Of a stretch of DNA of 64,000 bases, positions 1 to 8,663 are shown one piece after another. Made by a program: the position numbers and the translations under genes. The DNA is taken from assembly GCF_003933735.1 (NCBI RefSeq), contig NZ_RSED01000001.1:124001-188000 (forward strand), read 5' to 3'. How positions within the stretch are numbered: the stretch's first letter is position 1; the number at the start of each line of letters is the position of its first letter. Below the pieces are notes generated by a model. The model had not been told where the DNA came from. It made no database searches and worked only from the letters and a program-made list of their open reading frames with translations. This DNA comes from Aquabacterium soli (GTDB taxonomy: Bacteria > Pseudomonadota > Gammaproteobacteria > Burkholderiales > Burkholderiaceae_C).

Positions 1-2130
1 TCGGTCGCCGTGATGGACATCGTGGCGCTGGCCTGGGTGGCCTTTGTCTGGCGCCGCCGCAGCCTGGACTATCGCTTGCGAGCGTGGAGCCTGCTGGCGC
101 TGCTGTACCTGGTCGGTGTGTGGCTGATGCTCACGGTCGGGCCGGTCAGCCAGGTCTATCTGCTGGGGGTGCCCGCCATGGCGGCGCTGCTGCTGGGCAT
201 GCGCCCGGCCTTGCTGGCGCTGGCGCTCAGTGCACTGACGCTGCTGGTGCTGGGCTGGCTGGTCGATGCGCAGTTCCCCACGCCAGGCTTCGAGCACCAG
301 CCCCTGGTCAAGTGGTCGGTGGTCACCGTCAACTTCGCGTTCGTGGGCGCGATGGTCACGCTGTCTTGCGCGGCCTTGCTGGCGGGGCTGGAGCGCACGC
401 TGGACAAGCACCGCGATATCGCGGCTTCCCTGAGCGCGGCCAACGAGGAGCTGCACCTGACCGGGGCGGCCGCCGCCCGCATCAATGACCTGGTGATGAT
501 CACGGCGCGCGACGCGGACACGCCGCCGCATGCCCGCATCGTCTTCGTCAACGAGGCCTTCCTCACGCGCACGGCCTACGAGCGCGGCCAGGTGATGGGC
601 CGACCGCACACCTTGCTCTATGGCCCCGATACCGCGGCCGAAGACCGCGCGCGTGTCGACGACGCCCTGCGCTCGGGCTCGGCCCTGCGCATCGAACTGG
701 TGGCCCATGACCGCCATGGGGGCGCCTTCTGGCTGGAACTGGACATCACCCCCATCCTGGACGAGCACGGCTTTGCGCGCCACGTGGCCTGGGTGGCCCG
801 CGACATCGGCAGCCGCAAGAAGGCCGAGGCCCTGATCTGGCAGCAGGCCCACTACGACAGCCTGACCGGCCTGCCCAACCGGCAGCTGCTGCGCCAGCGG
901 CTGGAGCAGGCCCTGGCCGCCAGCGCGCGCGACGGCCACACCGTGGCCTTGCTGTTCATCGACCTGGACCACTTCAAGGAAGTCAACGACACGCTGGGCC
1001 ACGACCTGGGCGACCTGCTGCTGGCGGAGGCGGGCCGCCGCATCCGCCAGTGTGTGGGCGATGCCGACACCGTGGCACGGCTGGGCGGCGACGAGTTCAC
1101 CGTGGTCATGCCCGGCCTGGTCGATGCCGACCGCATCGACCAGGTGGCGCGCGACATCATCGCCAGGCTGGTGCAGCCGTTCCGCCTGCGTGGCGAACGG
1201 GCCTATGTGTCGGCCAGCATCGGCATCACGCAGGCCCCGCGCGACGGCACGGCCATCGAATCCCTCTTCAAGCAGGCCGACCAGGCCTTGTACGCGGCCA
1301 AGGACGCGGGCCGCCGGCGCCTGTGCCATTTCACGGCCGAGATGGAGGCCGCCGCACGCCTGCACCTGCGCGTGGCCACCGAGCTGCGCAGCGCCCTGGA
1401 CGATGGCCAGCTCAGCGTGGTCTACCAGCCCATCGTGGACCTGGCCACGGGCGAGGTCCACAAGGCCGAGGCCCTGCTGCGCTGGCGCCATCCTGTGCTG
1501 GGGCCGATCGGCCCTTCGGTGTTCATCCCCATCGCCGAATCCAGCGGCCAGATCGACGAGATCGGCGACTGGGTCTTCCGCCAGGCGGCGGGGCAGGCCC
1601 TGCGATGGCGCTCGCTTTTCCATGCCGATTTCCAGATCAGCGTCAACAAGTCGCCCGTGCAGTTCCGCGACAGCGGGGCCGCGCGGCTGGACTGGCCCGC
1701 GCACCTGCATGCCATCGGCCTGCCGGGCCATGCCCTGTCGGTGGAGATCACCGAGGGCCTGCTGCTCGATGCCAGCGACGAGGTGATCGAGCGGCTCGGG
1801 CGTTTGCGCACCGCGGGCATGGCCGTGTCGCTCGACGACTTCGGCACGGGGTACTCATCCCTGTCCTACCTGCAGCACTTTCCGTTCGATTTCCTGAAGA
1901 TCGACCAGGCCTTCGTGCGCGACCTCACGCCCGGTTCGACCGCCATGGTGCTGTGCCGGTCCATCGTGGCCATGGCGCACGACCTGGGCATGAGCGTGAT
2001 CGCCGAAGGCGTGGAAACCGCGGGCCAGTGCGCGCTGCTGTCCAGCGTGGGTTGTGACCACGGGCAGGGTTTCCTGTTCGCGCAGCCGATGCCGCCGGAG
2101 GAGTTCGAGCGATTCCTGCGCGGTGGCTGA
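1..2130 (+). CDS. GGDEF-EAL c-di-GMP signalling protein with PAS domain (5' truncated)
   Basis: The reading frame is open to base 1, so the true start probably lies outside the window; the first usable start inside is GTG at 10. Counting from there, residues 1-135 are hydrophobic membrane helices, followed by a short helical linker, a PAS domain at about 160-275 and a GGDEF domain with an intact GGDEF signature at residues 359-363. A C-terminal EAL domain has EALLRW at about 487, DDFGTGYSSL and AEGVET, so all catalytic motifs look intact. By family knowledge such proteins make and/or break cyclic di-GMP in response to a PAS-sensed signal at the inner membrane. Which activity dominates cannot be read from sequence. 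No link to the downstream operon is visible. Confidence 0.93.
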   Translation, partial: SVAVMDIVALAWVAFVWRRRSLDYRLRAWSLLALLYLVGVWLMLTVGPVSQVYLLGVPAMAALLLGMRPALLALALSALTLLVLGWLVDAQFPTPGFEHQPLVKWSVVTVNFAFVGAMVTLSCAALLAGLERTLDKHRDIAASLSAANEELHLTGAAAARINDLVMITARDADTPPHARIVFVNEAFLTRTAYERGQVMGRPHTLLYGPDTAAEDRARVDDALRSGSALRIELVAHDRHGGAFWLELDITPILDEHGFARHVAWVARDIGSRKKAEALIWQQAHYDSLTGLPNRQLLRQRLEQALAASARDGHTVALLFIDLDHFKEVNDTLGHDLGDLLLAEAGRRIRQCVGDADTVARLGGDEFTVVMPGLVDADRIDQVARDIIARLVQPFRLRGERAYVSASIGITQAPRDGTAIESLFKQADQALYAAKDAGRRRLCHFTAEMEAAARLHLRVATELRSALDDGQLSVVYQPIVDLATGEVHKAEALLRWRHPVLGPIGPSVFIPIAESSGQIDEIGDWVFRQAAGQALRWRSLFHADFQISVNKSPVQFRDSGAARLDWPAHLHAIGLPGHALSVEITEGLLLDASDEVIERLGRLRTAGMAVSLDDFGTGYSSLSYLQHFPFDFLKIDQAFVRDLTPGSTAMVLCRSIVAMAHDLGMSVIAEGVETAGQCALLSSVGCDHGQGFLFAQPMPPEEFERFLRGG

Positions 2131-2335
2131 TCCTCGAAGCGGCCACGCCATGTAGGACTTGCCCGACAAGCGGGCGCACCATCGGCTGATGGGCAAGGCG
2201 GGGACGCCCCGGGATGATGGCATCTGGTCACCGTTTCACCAGCCATCTCTCCGCCGGCCTTGCCATGAACCTGCTCCACCCCTGCCAGCCGACGCCTTGG
2301 AGCGGTCGCATGGGCTTGCCCGGGCGGGTGGGGTG

Positions 2336-3418
2336 ATGTCGCGCGCACTGCTGCCCCCGGACGATGGTCCCGCCCGCCTGCGGGCTTTGCGTGCGCACCT
2401 GTCCATGCGCGCGCGTGCGCCACGGCCCACGCCCCCCGGCGAGGTCCTGCAGGCGATGGTGGACGCAGGCCTGGCGAATGTGCCGCCCCCCGGCCAGGGC
2501 CGCACCCTGGAGCGCTGGCGCATGCTCGCCGCCGTGGCGGCCCACGACCTGAGCCTGGCCAAGCTGTACGAGGCGCACACCGATGCGCTGGCCATCCTGG
2601 CCGAGCTGGGAGCGCCAGAACCGGCGCCTGGCAGCACGTGGGGCGTGTGGTGCGCCGAAGCCCCCGATGCACGGCTGCACTGTTCTGCACCATCCCCGGA
2701 CGGCACCGTCACGCTGCGTGGTGTGAAGGCCTGGTGTTCCGGTGCAGCCTCGGTCAGCCATGCGTTGGTCAGTGCCTGGAACGATGACGATCAGCCTGTG
2801 CTGACCATCGTGGCCATGGACCAGCCTGGTGTGACCGTGACGGGGCAAGGCTGGCAGGCCGTGGGCATGGCCGCCACCGCGAGCATGGACGTCCGCTTCA
2901 ATGCGGCGCGTGGCGTCCAGCTGGGTGCCCCGGCCAGCTATGTGAACCGCCGTGGCTTCTGGCATGGCGGCGCAGGCATCGCAGCCTGCTGGTACGGCGC
3001 CGCGGTGGCCTTGGGCGAGGCTTTGCACGCTGCCTGCCGCGACCGGGCCGAGCGGCTGGACCCGGACCACCTTGATGCGAGGGCCCTGCATCCGCTGGCC
3101 CACCTGGGCGCCGTGGACGCCGCACTCACTGCCGCGGGGGCCATGCTGCGCGAGGCCGCCGACTGGATCGACCGCCACCCCGACCGCGATGCCCGCCCGC
3201 AGGCGCTGTGCGTGCGCCTGGTGGTCGAGGAGGCCGCCACGCGCTGCCTGCACGCCGTGCCCCGCGCCCTGGGTGCCGGCCCGCTGTGCCGCGATGCGCA
3301 CATCGCGCACCTCGTGGCCGACCTGCCCGTGTTCTTGCGCCAAAGCCATGCCGAACGTGACCAGGCCACGCTCGGCGCCGACCTGTTGACCATTGAGGAG
3401 TCCCCATGGCCGCTGTGA
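2336..3418 (+). CDS. acyl-CoA dehydrogenase-like protein
   Basis: A protein of about 360 residues from ATG 2336 (an in-frame start at 2159 would add 59 residues that look non-coding). The order fits the acyl-CoA dehydrogenase fold: an all-helical N-terminal part, a central beta domain with a GVKAWCSGA stretch of the kind seen around the FAD-binding region, then a C-terminal helical bundle. It is the first gene of a four-gene operon and overlaps the next gene by 13 bases. By context with PIG-L deacetylase, methyltransferase and glycosyltransferase genes it probably acts on a glycan- or lipid-linked intermediate rather than in beta-oxidation; that is inference. I did not find a clear catalytic glutamate. 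The 205 bases upstream (2131-2335) hold no gene I can support. Confidence 0.72.
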   Translation: MSRALLPPDDGPARLRALRAHLSMRARAPRPTPPGEVLQAMVDAGLANVPPPGQGRTLERWRMLAAVAAHDLSLAKLYEAHTDALAILAELGAPEPAPGSTWGVWCAEAPDARLHCSAPSPDGTVTLRGVKAWCSGAASVSHALVSAWNDDDQPVLTIVAMDQPGVTVTGQGWQAVGMAATASMDVRFNAARGVQLGAPASYVNRRGFWHGGAGIAACWYGAAVALGEALHAACRDRAERLDPDHLDARALHPLAHLGAVDAALTAAGAMLREAADWIDRHPDRDARPQALCVRLVVEEAATRCLHAVPRALGAGPLCRDAHIAHLVADLPVFLRQSHAERDQATLGADLLTIEESPWPL

Positions 3419-4263
3419 TGGAAAGGATCGGCACGCCGGTCGCCCCCCTGTTTCCCTTGGGCTCCGACCCTATGGGGCCGATCACCCTGCCGCCTGAAAC
3501 GGATGAGCACCGTGCCGGGCGGGTCATCCGCGGCCGTGGCACGTCCGAGGCATCGTGGCGAGCCTGCAGCCATCTGGGCACCCTGCCGGCCGTGACGCTG
3601 GAGGCCCTGGTGCCGGCCGGGCGCCGCGCCGTCGTCGTGTCGCCGCACCCGGATGACGAGGTGCTGGGGGCCGGCGGCCTGATGGCGCAACTGGCCCAGG
3701 CCGGGCGCGAGCTGCTGATCATGCCCGTGACCGATGGCACGGCCAGCCACCCCGGGTCGAGCCGCTGGACACCCGATCGCCTGGCCCAGGAACGCCCGCT
3801 GGAAACCGTGCGTGCCCTGGCGCTGCTGGGCCTGTCCCGCATCCGCCTGCACCGGCTGGGCCTGCACGACGGCCAGCTCACAGCCCAGCAGGATCAGATG
3901 GTGTCCGCGCTGCTCACGCAGCTGCGCCCCGGCGATGTGGTGATCACCACCTGGCGCGAAGACGGCCACCCGGACCACGAGGCCACCGGCCATGCCTGCG
4001 CCGCCGCCGCAGAGCAGGCCGGCGCGCAACTGATCGAGATGCCGGTGTGGGCGTGGCACTGGGCCCGCCCGGGCGATCCGCGCCTGCCCTGGTCGCGCGC
4101 CTGCCGCCTGCCGCTGTCCCCCGATGTGGAGCAGCGCAAGCGCCTGGCCGCCGCCGCCTTCACCAGCCAGACGCGGCCCGATCCGACCAGCCGTGCCGGC
4201 TGCGTGCTGCCGCCCAGCGCCCTGGCGCGGGTGCTGCGGCCTTACGAGGTGTTCTTCCGCTGA
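3406..4263 (+). CDS. PIG-L family deacetylase
   Basis: A 285-residue protein starting inside the 3' end of the preceding gene. Two PIG-L/LmbE zinc-site motifs are present: SPHPDDE at about residues 79-85 and GHPDHEATG at about 187-195. The family removes acetyl groups from N-acetylglucosamine-like substrates using a divalent metal held by the H-P-D-D and H-x-x-H motifs. The first 60 or so residues are an extension before the core domain. It is translationally coupled to its neighbours, and operons pairing an acyl-CoA dehydrogenase-like protein, PIG-L deacetylase, SAM methyltransferase and glycosyltransferase recur in proteobacteria. The substrate is unknown. Confidence 0.88.
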   Translation: MAAVMERIGTPVAPLFPLGSDPMGPITLPPETDEHRAGRVIRGRGTSEASWRACSHLGTLPAVTLEALVPAGRRAVVVSPHPDDEVLGAGGLMAQLAQAGRELLIMPVTDGTASHPGSSRWTPDRLAQERPLETVRALALLGLSRIRLHRLGLHDGQLTAQQDQMVSALLTQLRPGDVVITTWREDGHPDHEATGHACAAAAEQAGAQLIEMPVWAWHWARPGDPRLPWSRACRLPLSPDVEQRKRLAAAAFTSQTRPDPTSRAGCVLPPSALARVLRPYEVFFR

Positions 4264-4271
4264 GCCGCGCG

Positions 4272-4895
4272 GTGAACCCGGGCCGCCACCTCGATCATTT
4301 CGACCAGCTCTACCGGCGCGATGCCGATCCGTGGCAAGTGCACACACGCTGGTATGAGCAGCGCAAGCAGGCGCTGCTGCTGGCCGCGTTGCCGCACCAG
4401 CGCTACCGCCGAGCCTTGGAGACCGCCTGCGGCACCGGCGCGCTGACCGCGGCCCTGGCGCTGCGCTGTGACGAACTGCTGGCCTGCGATGCGTCGGACA
4501 CGGCTGTGTGCATCGCCAAGGCGCACGTGGTCAGCCAGCCCCGGGCGTCTCAGGTGCGCATCGAACGCCGTACGCTGCCGCGCGACTGGCCCGCCGGGCG
4601 CTTCGACTTGGTCGTGATCGCCGAATGGGCGTACTACCTGCCCGCAGCCGACCTCGACGCCCTGGCCCGCGCCTGCCACACCAGCCTCACGCCCGAGGGC
4701 TGCCTGGTGGCCTGCCACTGGCGGCCCGATTTCCATGACCGCTGCCACGCGACCGCGGCCCTTCATGCCCGCCTGGGTGAGGGCCCGGGCTGGGCGCGCC
4801 TGGTCCACCATGAGGAAGAAGACTTCCTGCTGGACGTGTGGTCGCCCAGCGATGTCTCCGTGGCCCGCGGCGCCGAATCCGCCCCCGCCGCATGA
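4272..4895 (+). CDS. class I SAM-dependent methyltransferase (NodS-like)
   Basis: About 207 residues from GTG 4272, eight bases after the preceding stop; the frame is open further upstream but that would overlap the deacetylase gene. The SAM-binding motif I appears as ETACGTGALT with an acidic residue at the end of the next strand (LLACDAS), followed by FDLVVIAEWAYYL as motif IV. The length and the ADPWQVHTRWYEQRK start resemble NodS-type N-methyltransferases, which methylate a deacetylated amino sugar. That fits the adjacent PIG-L deacetylase well: remove the acetyl group, then methylate the free amine. The substrate assignment is inference from context. The stop overlaps the start of the glycosyltransferase (ATGA). 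Confidence 0.85.
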   Translation: MNPGRHLDHFDQLYRRDADPWQVHTRWYEQRKQALLLAALPHQRYRRALETACGTGALTAALALRCDELLACDASDTAVCIAKAHVVSQPRASQVRIERRTLPRDWPAGRFDLVVIAEWAYYLPAADLDALARACHTSLTPEGCLVACHWRPDFHDRCHATAALHARLGEGPGWARLVHHEEEDFLLDVWSPSDVSVARGAESAPAA

Positions 4896-5545
4896 TCGGC
4901 GTCGTCATTCCCGCGCACAACGAAGAGGCCTGCCTGGATGCCTGCCTGCACGCGGTCCGCGCGGCGGCCCTGCACCCCGCGTTGCGCAGTGAGCCCGTGC
5001 GCATCGTGGCGGTGCTCGATGATTGCAGCGATGGCACCGAGGCCGTGGCCCGGGCGCACCCGGTGCAGGTGCTGCACGTGCAGGCGCGCAAGGTGGGGGC
5101 GGCCCGCGCAGCCGGGGCCCAGCACCTGCTGGAGGCAGGGGCGCGCTGGCTGGCCTTCACCGATGCGGACACCGTGGTCTCGCCCGGCTGGCTGGCCGCA
5201 CAACTGGGGCTGGGTGCGCAGGCCGTGTGCGGCTCGGTCGAGGTGGACTGGTCGGCCGGTGAGCATGGTGAGCCGGTGCGCCAGTGTTTCGAGCGCCATT
5301 ACCGCGATGCCGACGGCCACCGCCACATTCACGGAGCCAACCTGGGCGTGTGCGCCCTGGCCTACCGGCGCGCGGGCGGCTTCGCGCCGCTGGCCTGCAG
5401 CGAGGATGTCGCCCTGGTCGAGGCGCTGCAGCGCAGTGGCGCCACCATCGCCTGGAGCGCCGCGCCGCGTGTGCTCACCAGCGCGCGCACCGATGCCCGC
5501 GCGCGAGGCGGCTTCGGCGACACGCTGCTGGCCATGGCGCCCTGA
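4892..5545 (+). CDS. family 2-type glycosyltransferase
   Basis: A 217-residue GT-A glycosyltransferase from the ATG at 4892, which overlaps the methyltransferase stop by four bases. It opens with IGVVIPAHNEE, the nucleotide-sugar binding start of GT2 enzymes, has a TDADT metal-binding motif at about residues 87-91 and a SEDVALVEAL segment that provides the usual acidic catalytic base region. There are no membrane helices, so it is probably cytoplasmic or peripheral. It is the last gene of the four-gene operon and ends 22 bases before the convergent MarR gene. It may attach the sugar later processed by the deacetylase and methyltransferase. Confidence 0.88.
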   Translation: MIGVVIPAHNEEACLDACLHAVRAAALHPALRSEPVRIVAVLDDCSDGTEAVARAHPVQVLHVQARKVGAARAAGAQHLLEAGARWLAFTDADTVVSPGWLAAQLGLGAQAVCGSVEVDWSAGEHGEPVRQCFERHYRDADGHRHIHGANLGVCALAYRRAGGFAPLACSEDVALVEALQRSGATIAWSAAPRVLTSARTDARARGGFGDTLLAMAP

Positions 5546-5567
5546 CACCGTTTCAATCCACGGCGGC

Positions 5568-6041
5568 TCAGCCTTCCATCTCGATCAGCTTGCCGCGCAG
5601 CGCGCGCAGCGTGCGCCGCAGGTGCGCGATGTCTTCTTCGCTGTGCTCGGCCAGGATCTGGTCGGTGATCTTGTCCACCTCTGCCTTGGCCTTCTTGAAC
5701 AGCGCTGCCCCTTTTGGGGCGATTCGCACCAACACGGCGCGCCTGTCGCTGTCTGAACTGGTGCGTTCCACCCAGCCCTTGTCCTCCATCCCATGCAGGA
5801 TGTGCGTGACGCGGGTGCGCTCGTAGGCCGTCCACTGCGCCAGATCCTGCATCGGCAGGGGGCCCTTGCGCAGCACGGCGCTGAGCACGCGGTACTCGGT
5901 GGACAGCAGCCCCACGGGCTTGAGCACCTCCTGCATGAGGCGGTCGCGCCGGTAGACGACCTGCGTGCAGAGGAAGAAAACGTGGTCTTCGAGTTCCATG
6001 GGGCCGTCGATCAATTTATGTGAAAGTTCACCTATTGGCAT
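5568..6041 (-). CDS. MarR family transcriptional regulator
   Basis: Up to 157 residues with the MarR winged-helix layout: helical dimerisation region, a helix-turn-helix around LPMQDLAQWTAYERTRVTHILHG (split here, residues about 61-83), and a wing with a SDRRAVLVRIAPKG stretch typical of the family. Two starts are possible, ATG 6041 and ATG 5999 (143 residues). The longer form would encode through a GTGAA/TTCAC palindrome at 6020-6031, so the shorter start is attractive if that palindrome is the operator. It is divergent from the FAD oxidoreductase and the transport genes and by the usual logic of MarR regulators probably represses them until a phenolic or related ligand binds. Confidence 0.9.
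   Translation of the reverse strand: MPIGELSHKLIDGPMELEDHVFFLCTQVVYRRDRLMQEVLKPVGLLSTEYRVLSAVLRKGPLPMQDLAQWTAYERTRVTHILHGMEDKGWVERTSSDSDRRAVLVRIAPKGAALFKKAKAEVDKITDQILAEHSEEDIAHLRRTLRALRGKLIEMEG
6020..6031. promoter_or_regulatory. candidate MarR operator palindrome
   Basis: A 12-base inverted repeat, GTGAA-AG-TTCAC, lies between the divergent MarR gene and the FAD oxidoreductase gene. MarR proteins bind short palindromes in such divergent regions, often overlapping their own promoter. The assignment is positional; no second copy was found to support it. Confidence 0.4.
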
Positions 6042-6126
6042 GCTGCTTGCTGCAGATCAAACAAGCGGCGCGTGAGGGCGCGCCGAGATGCACAAGGTTT
6101 CCAGCTTCGATCCATTGGAGTTTCAC

Positions 6127-7593
6127 ATGAATGACGTCACCGGCTTCCTGTCCCACCTGGGCGACATCCCCACCGTGTCCGATCCCGATGTCGTGCGCCG
6201 CCGCAGCCGCGACATGTCCACCACCTTCAGCCCCATCATCCGGCGTGACGCGGCCGACAAGGTGGCCGACCTGATCGTCAAGCCACGCGACCAGGCCGAC
6301 GTGATCCGCGTCGCCCGTGCCGCCGCGCTCACGCGCATGCCCTTGATGATGCGCGGCGCCGGCACCTGCAACCTGGGGCAGGGCGTGCCGCTGCGCGGTG
6401 GCGCCATCGTGGACATGAGCGCGCTCTCAACGGTGCTGTGGACGCGCAACGCCACCGTGCGCGCCCAGGCCGGCGCGCGCCTGGTGGCCATCGACGAGGC
6501 GACCCGCCCCACCGGCTGGGAGCTGCGCATGCATTCATCGACCAAGCGCGCCGCCACCGTGGGCGGCTACATCGGCGGCGGCCACGCCGGCATCGGCAGC
6601 TGCACCTGGGGCATCCTGCGTGACCGCGGCAACATACTGGGCCTGCAGATGGTCAGCGTCGAGGCCGAGCCCAAGGTCTACGAAGTGCGCGGCAGCGACG
6701 TCAACCTGGCCCACCATGCCTACGGCACCAACGGCATCATCACCGAGGTGGAGATGCCGCTGGCGCCAGCGTGGCCCTGGGTCGAGACCGTGGCCAACTT
6801 CCCCGGCTTCATGGTGGCAGCGCGCTTCGCGTATGCACTGGCCGCGGCCGATGGCCTGGTCAAGAAGCTGATCTCCATCGACGAATGGCCCAACTGGGAC
6901 TACATGACGGCGATGCGCCCCTTCGGCCGCGAAGGCCACAGCATGGTGCGCAGCATGGTCGCGCAGCAGGGCATCGAGGCTTTCCGCGCGCTGGTGGCCG
7001 AGTTCGGCGGCGAGATCACGGTCGAGGCCGCCGAGGGCGAAGGCCCGTACCACGCGCCGCTGTGGGAGTTCGGCTGGGGCCATGCGCGCCTGCAGGTCAA
7101 CAAGACGCAGCCCAACATCGTCAACAACATCGGCCTGTACCTCGACCCCGACCTGCTCGGTGCGGTCGAGCGCAGCCAGCGCCGCTTCAAGGACCTGGGC
7201 GGCATGCACCTGGAGGTCAAGCGCTACGACGGCCGCATCGCCTTCCAGGGCTCACCCTACTACCAGTTCGAGGACGAAGCCCAGGTGGCCGAGGTGATCC
7301 GCGGCATGGCCGAGGACGGCGCCATGGTGGCCAACAACCACACCTACTTCGTCAAGGAAAACGGCATGAAGGCCATGAGCGGCCGTGACGCCGCCTTCAA
7401 GCGCCAGATGGACCCGCACAACCTGATGAACCCCGGCAAGATGGACCTGGACGACGCGGGCGAACTGGCCGCTGCCAGCGGCGGCTCGTCAGGCCTGGAC
7501 CTGCCGACCACCGGCTGGCAGTACGGCCAGCACACGCAGGCCCAGGTCATGGCCGAGGCGCAGGCGAGCACGCCGCCGCAACTGCAGGGCTGA
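6127..7593 (+). CDS. FAD-binding (PCMH-type) oxidoreductase
   Basis: 488 residues from ATG 6127, chosen because GGAG lies seven to ten bases upstream; an in-frame ATG at 6088 lacks such a site. The N-terminal half is a PCMH-type FAD-binding domain with MRGAGTCNLGQG at about residues 75-86 and a GGYIGGGHAGIG glycine-rich segment. The C-terminus has DPHNLMNPGKM, the usual end of glycolate-oxidase/vanillyl-alcohol-oxidase-like flavoproteins. It probably oxidises a hydroxy-acid or aromatic substrate imported by the transporter encoded next. It leads the island and is presumably controlled by the divergent MarR gene. The substrate is not evident. Confidence 0.88.
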   Translation: MNDVTGFLSHLGDIPTVSDPDVVRRRSRDMSTTFSPIIRRDAADKVADLIVKPRDQADVIRVARAAALTRMPLMMRGAGTCNLGQGVPLRGGAIVDMSALSTVLWTRNATVRAQAGARLVAIDEATRPTGWELRMHSSTKRAATVGGYIGGGHAGIGSCTWGILRDRGNILGLQMVSVEAEPKVYEVRGSDVNLAHHAYGTNGIITEVEMPLAPAWPWVETVANFPGFMVAARFAYALAAADGLVKKLISIDEWPNWDYMTAMRPFGREGHSMVRSMVAQQGIEAFRALVAEFGGEITVEAAEGEGPYHAPLWEFGWGHARLQVNKTQPNIVNNIGLYLDPDLLGAVERSQRRFKDLGGMHLEVKRYDGRIAFQGSPYYQFEDEAQVAEVIRGMAEDGAMVANNHTYFVKENGMKAMSGRDAAFKRQMDPHNLMNPGKMDLDDAGELAAASGGSSGLDLPTTGWQYGQHTQAQVMAEAQASTPPQLQG

Positions 7594-7646
7594 AGCCGCC
7601 TGCTCTCCACTCGATCGCCACGTCTGTACCCCAAGGAGCCATCCCC

Positions 7647-8660
7647 ATGAGCACCCGCTTCACCCGCCGCCAGGCGCTCGCCACCCTCGCCGGCACCACC
7701 ACCCTGGCCGCGCCGGCCTTCCTGCGCCACGCCCGTGCACAGGGCGGCCTCACCAAGATCACCTACCAGACCGGCTGGCTGCCCCAGCCCGACAAGGGCG
7801 GCCTGTACCAGGCCCTGGCCCTGGGCTACTACAAGGACGCAGGGCTCGAGGTCGAGCTCAAGAAGGGCGGCCCTCAGCTCAACGTCAACCAGATCTTCCT
7901 GGCCGGCCGCGCCGATTTCGTCGATTCCGACAGCGTGCGTGTGCTGAACTTCGTCAAGGAAGGCCTGCCCGGCGTGGCCGTGGCCGCCTTCGGCCAGCGC
8001 CCGATGACGGTGCTGCTTTCGCACAAGGGCACGGGCCACGACACGCTGGCCTCGCTGAAAGGCCAGCCGCTGCTGGTGTCCACGGTGGGACGCCAGACCT
8101 ACTTCCAGTGGCTCAAGGCACGCTACGGCTTTGCCGACGAGCAGGCCCGGCCCTACACCTACAGCATGGCGCCCTTCCTGGCCGACAAGAGCATGTCGAT
8201 GGAAGGCTTCATCACCAGCGAGCCGTATGAGCTCAAGCGGGCCGGCGCCGACCCGGTGGTGCATGTGCTGGCCGACCAGGGCTACCAGGCCTATAGCAAC
8301 GTGATGCTGGCCCAGCCCAGGGTGGTGGCCGAGCAGCCCGACGTGGTGCAACGCTTCGTCGACGCCACGGCCAAGGGCTGGGCCAGCTACCTCCACGGCG
8401 ATCCCACGCCGGGCAACGACCTGATCCGCGCCAGCAACCCCGAGATGTCGCCCGAGAAGATCGCCTATGCCATTGCCGCGATGAAGCGCCACAACATCTT
8501 CAGCTCCAGCGATGTCGACAAGGGTGGCGTGGGGGCCATGAGCGATGCGCGCTGGAAGGCCATCTACGACGCGATGGTGGCCGCCGGCGCGATGCCGGCC
8601 GGGCTGGACATCCGCAAGGGTTACACCCTGAAGTTCGTCAACAAGCGTGTCGGGGCCTGA
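7647..8660 (+). CDS. ABC transporter substrate-binding protein (NMT1/THI5-like)
   Basis: 337 residues with a Tat-like N-terminus, FTRRQALATLAG followed by a hydrophobic stretch and an A-R-A-Q cleavage region near residue 32, then a periplasmic binding fold of the NMT1/THI5 (SsuA/TauA-like) type. A strong AAGGAG ribosome site precedes the ATG. The family delivers small organic compounds such as pyrimidines, sulfonates or aromatic acids to an inner-membrane permease. The ATPase and permease genes follow with 3-base spacing and a 4-base overlap, so the three form one importer. The nearby amidohydrolase and oxidoreductases suggest a nitrogen heterocycle or amide ligand, which is inference. Confidence 0.9.
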   Translation: MSTRFTRRQALATLAGTTTLAAPAFLRHARAQGGLTKITYQTGWLPQPDKGGLYQALALGYYKDAGLEVELKKGGPQLNVNQIFLAGRADFVDSDSVRVLNFVKEGLPGVAVAAFGQRPMTVLLSHKGTGHDTLASLKGQPLLVSTVGRQTYFQWLKARYGFADEQARPYTYSMAPFLADKSMSMEGFITSEPYELKRAGADPVVHVLADQGYQAYSNVMLAQPRVVAEQPDVVQRFVDATAKGWASYLHGDPTPGNDLIRASNPEMSPEKIAYAIAAMKRHNIFSSSDVDKGGVGAMSDARWKAIYDAMVAAGAMPAGLDIRKGYTLKFVNKRVGA

Positions 8661-8663
8661 GCC

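Noticed and set aside
2265-2336. 23-codon ORF whose stop overlaps the start at 2336 (TGATG)
   Set aside because: A leader peptide is possible, but there is no clear ribosome site and the peptide is not distinctive.
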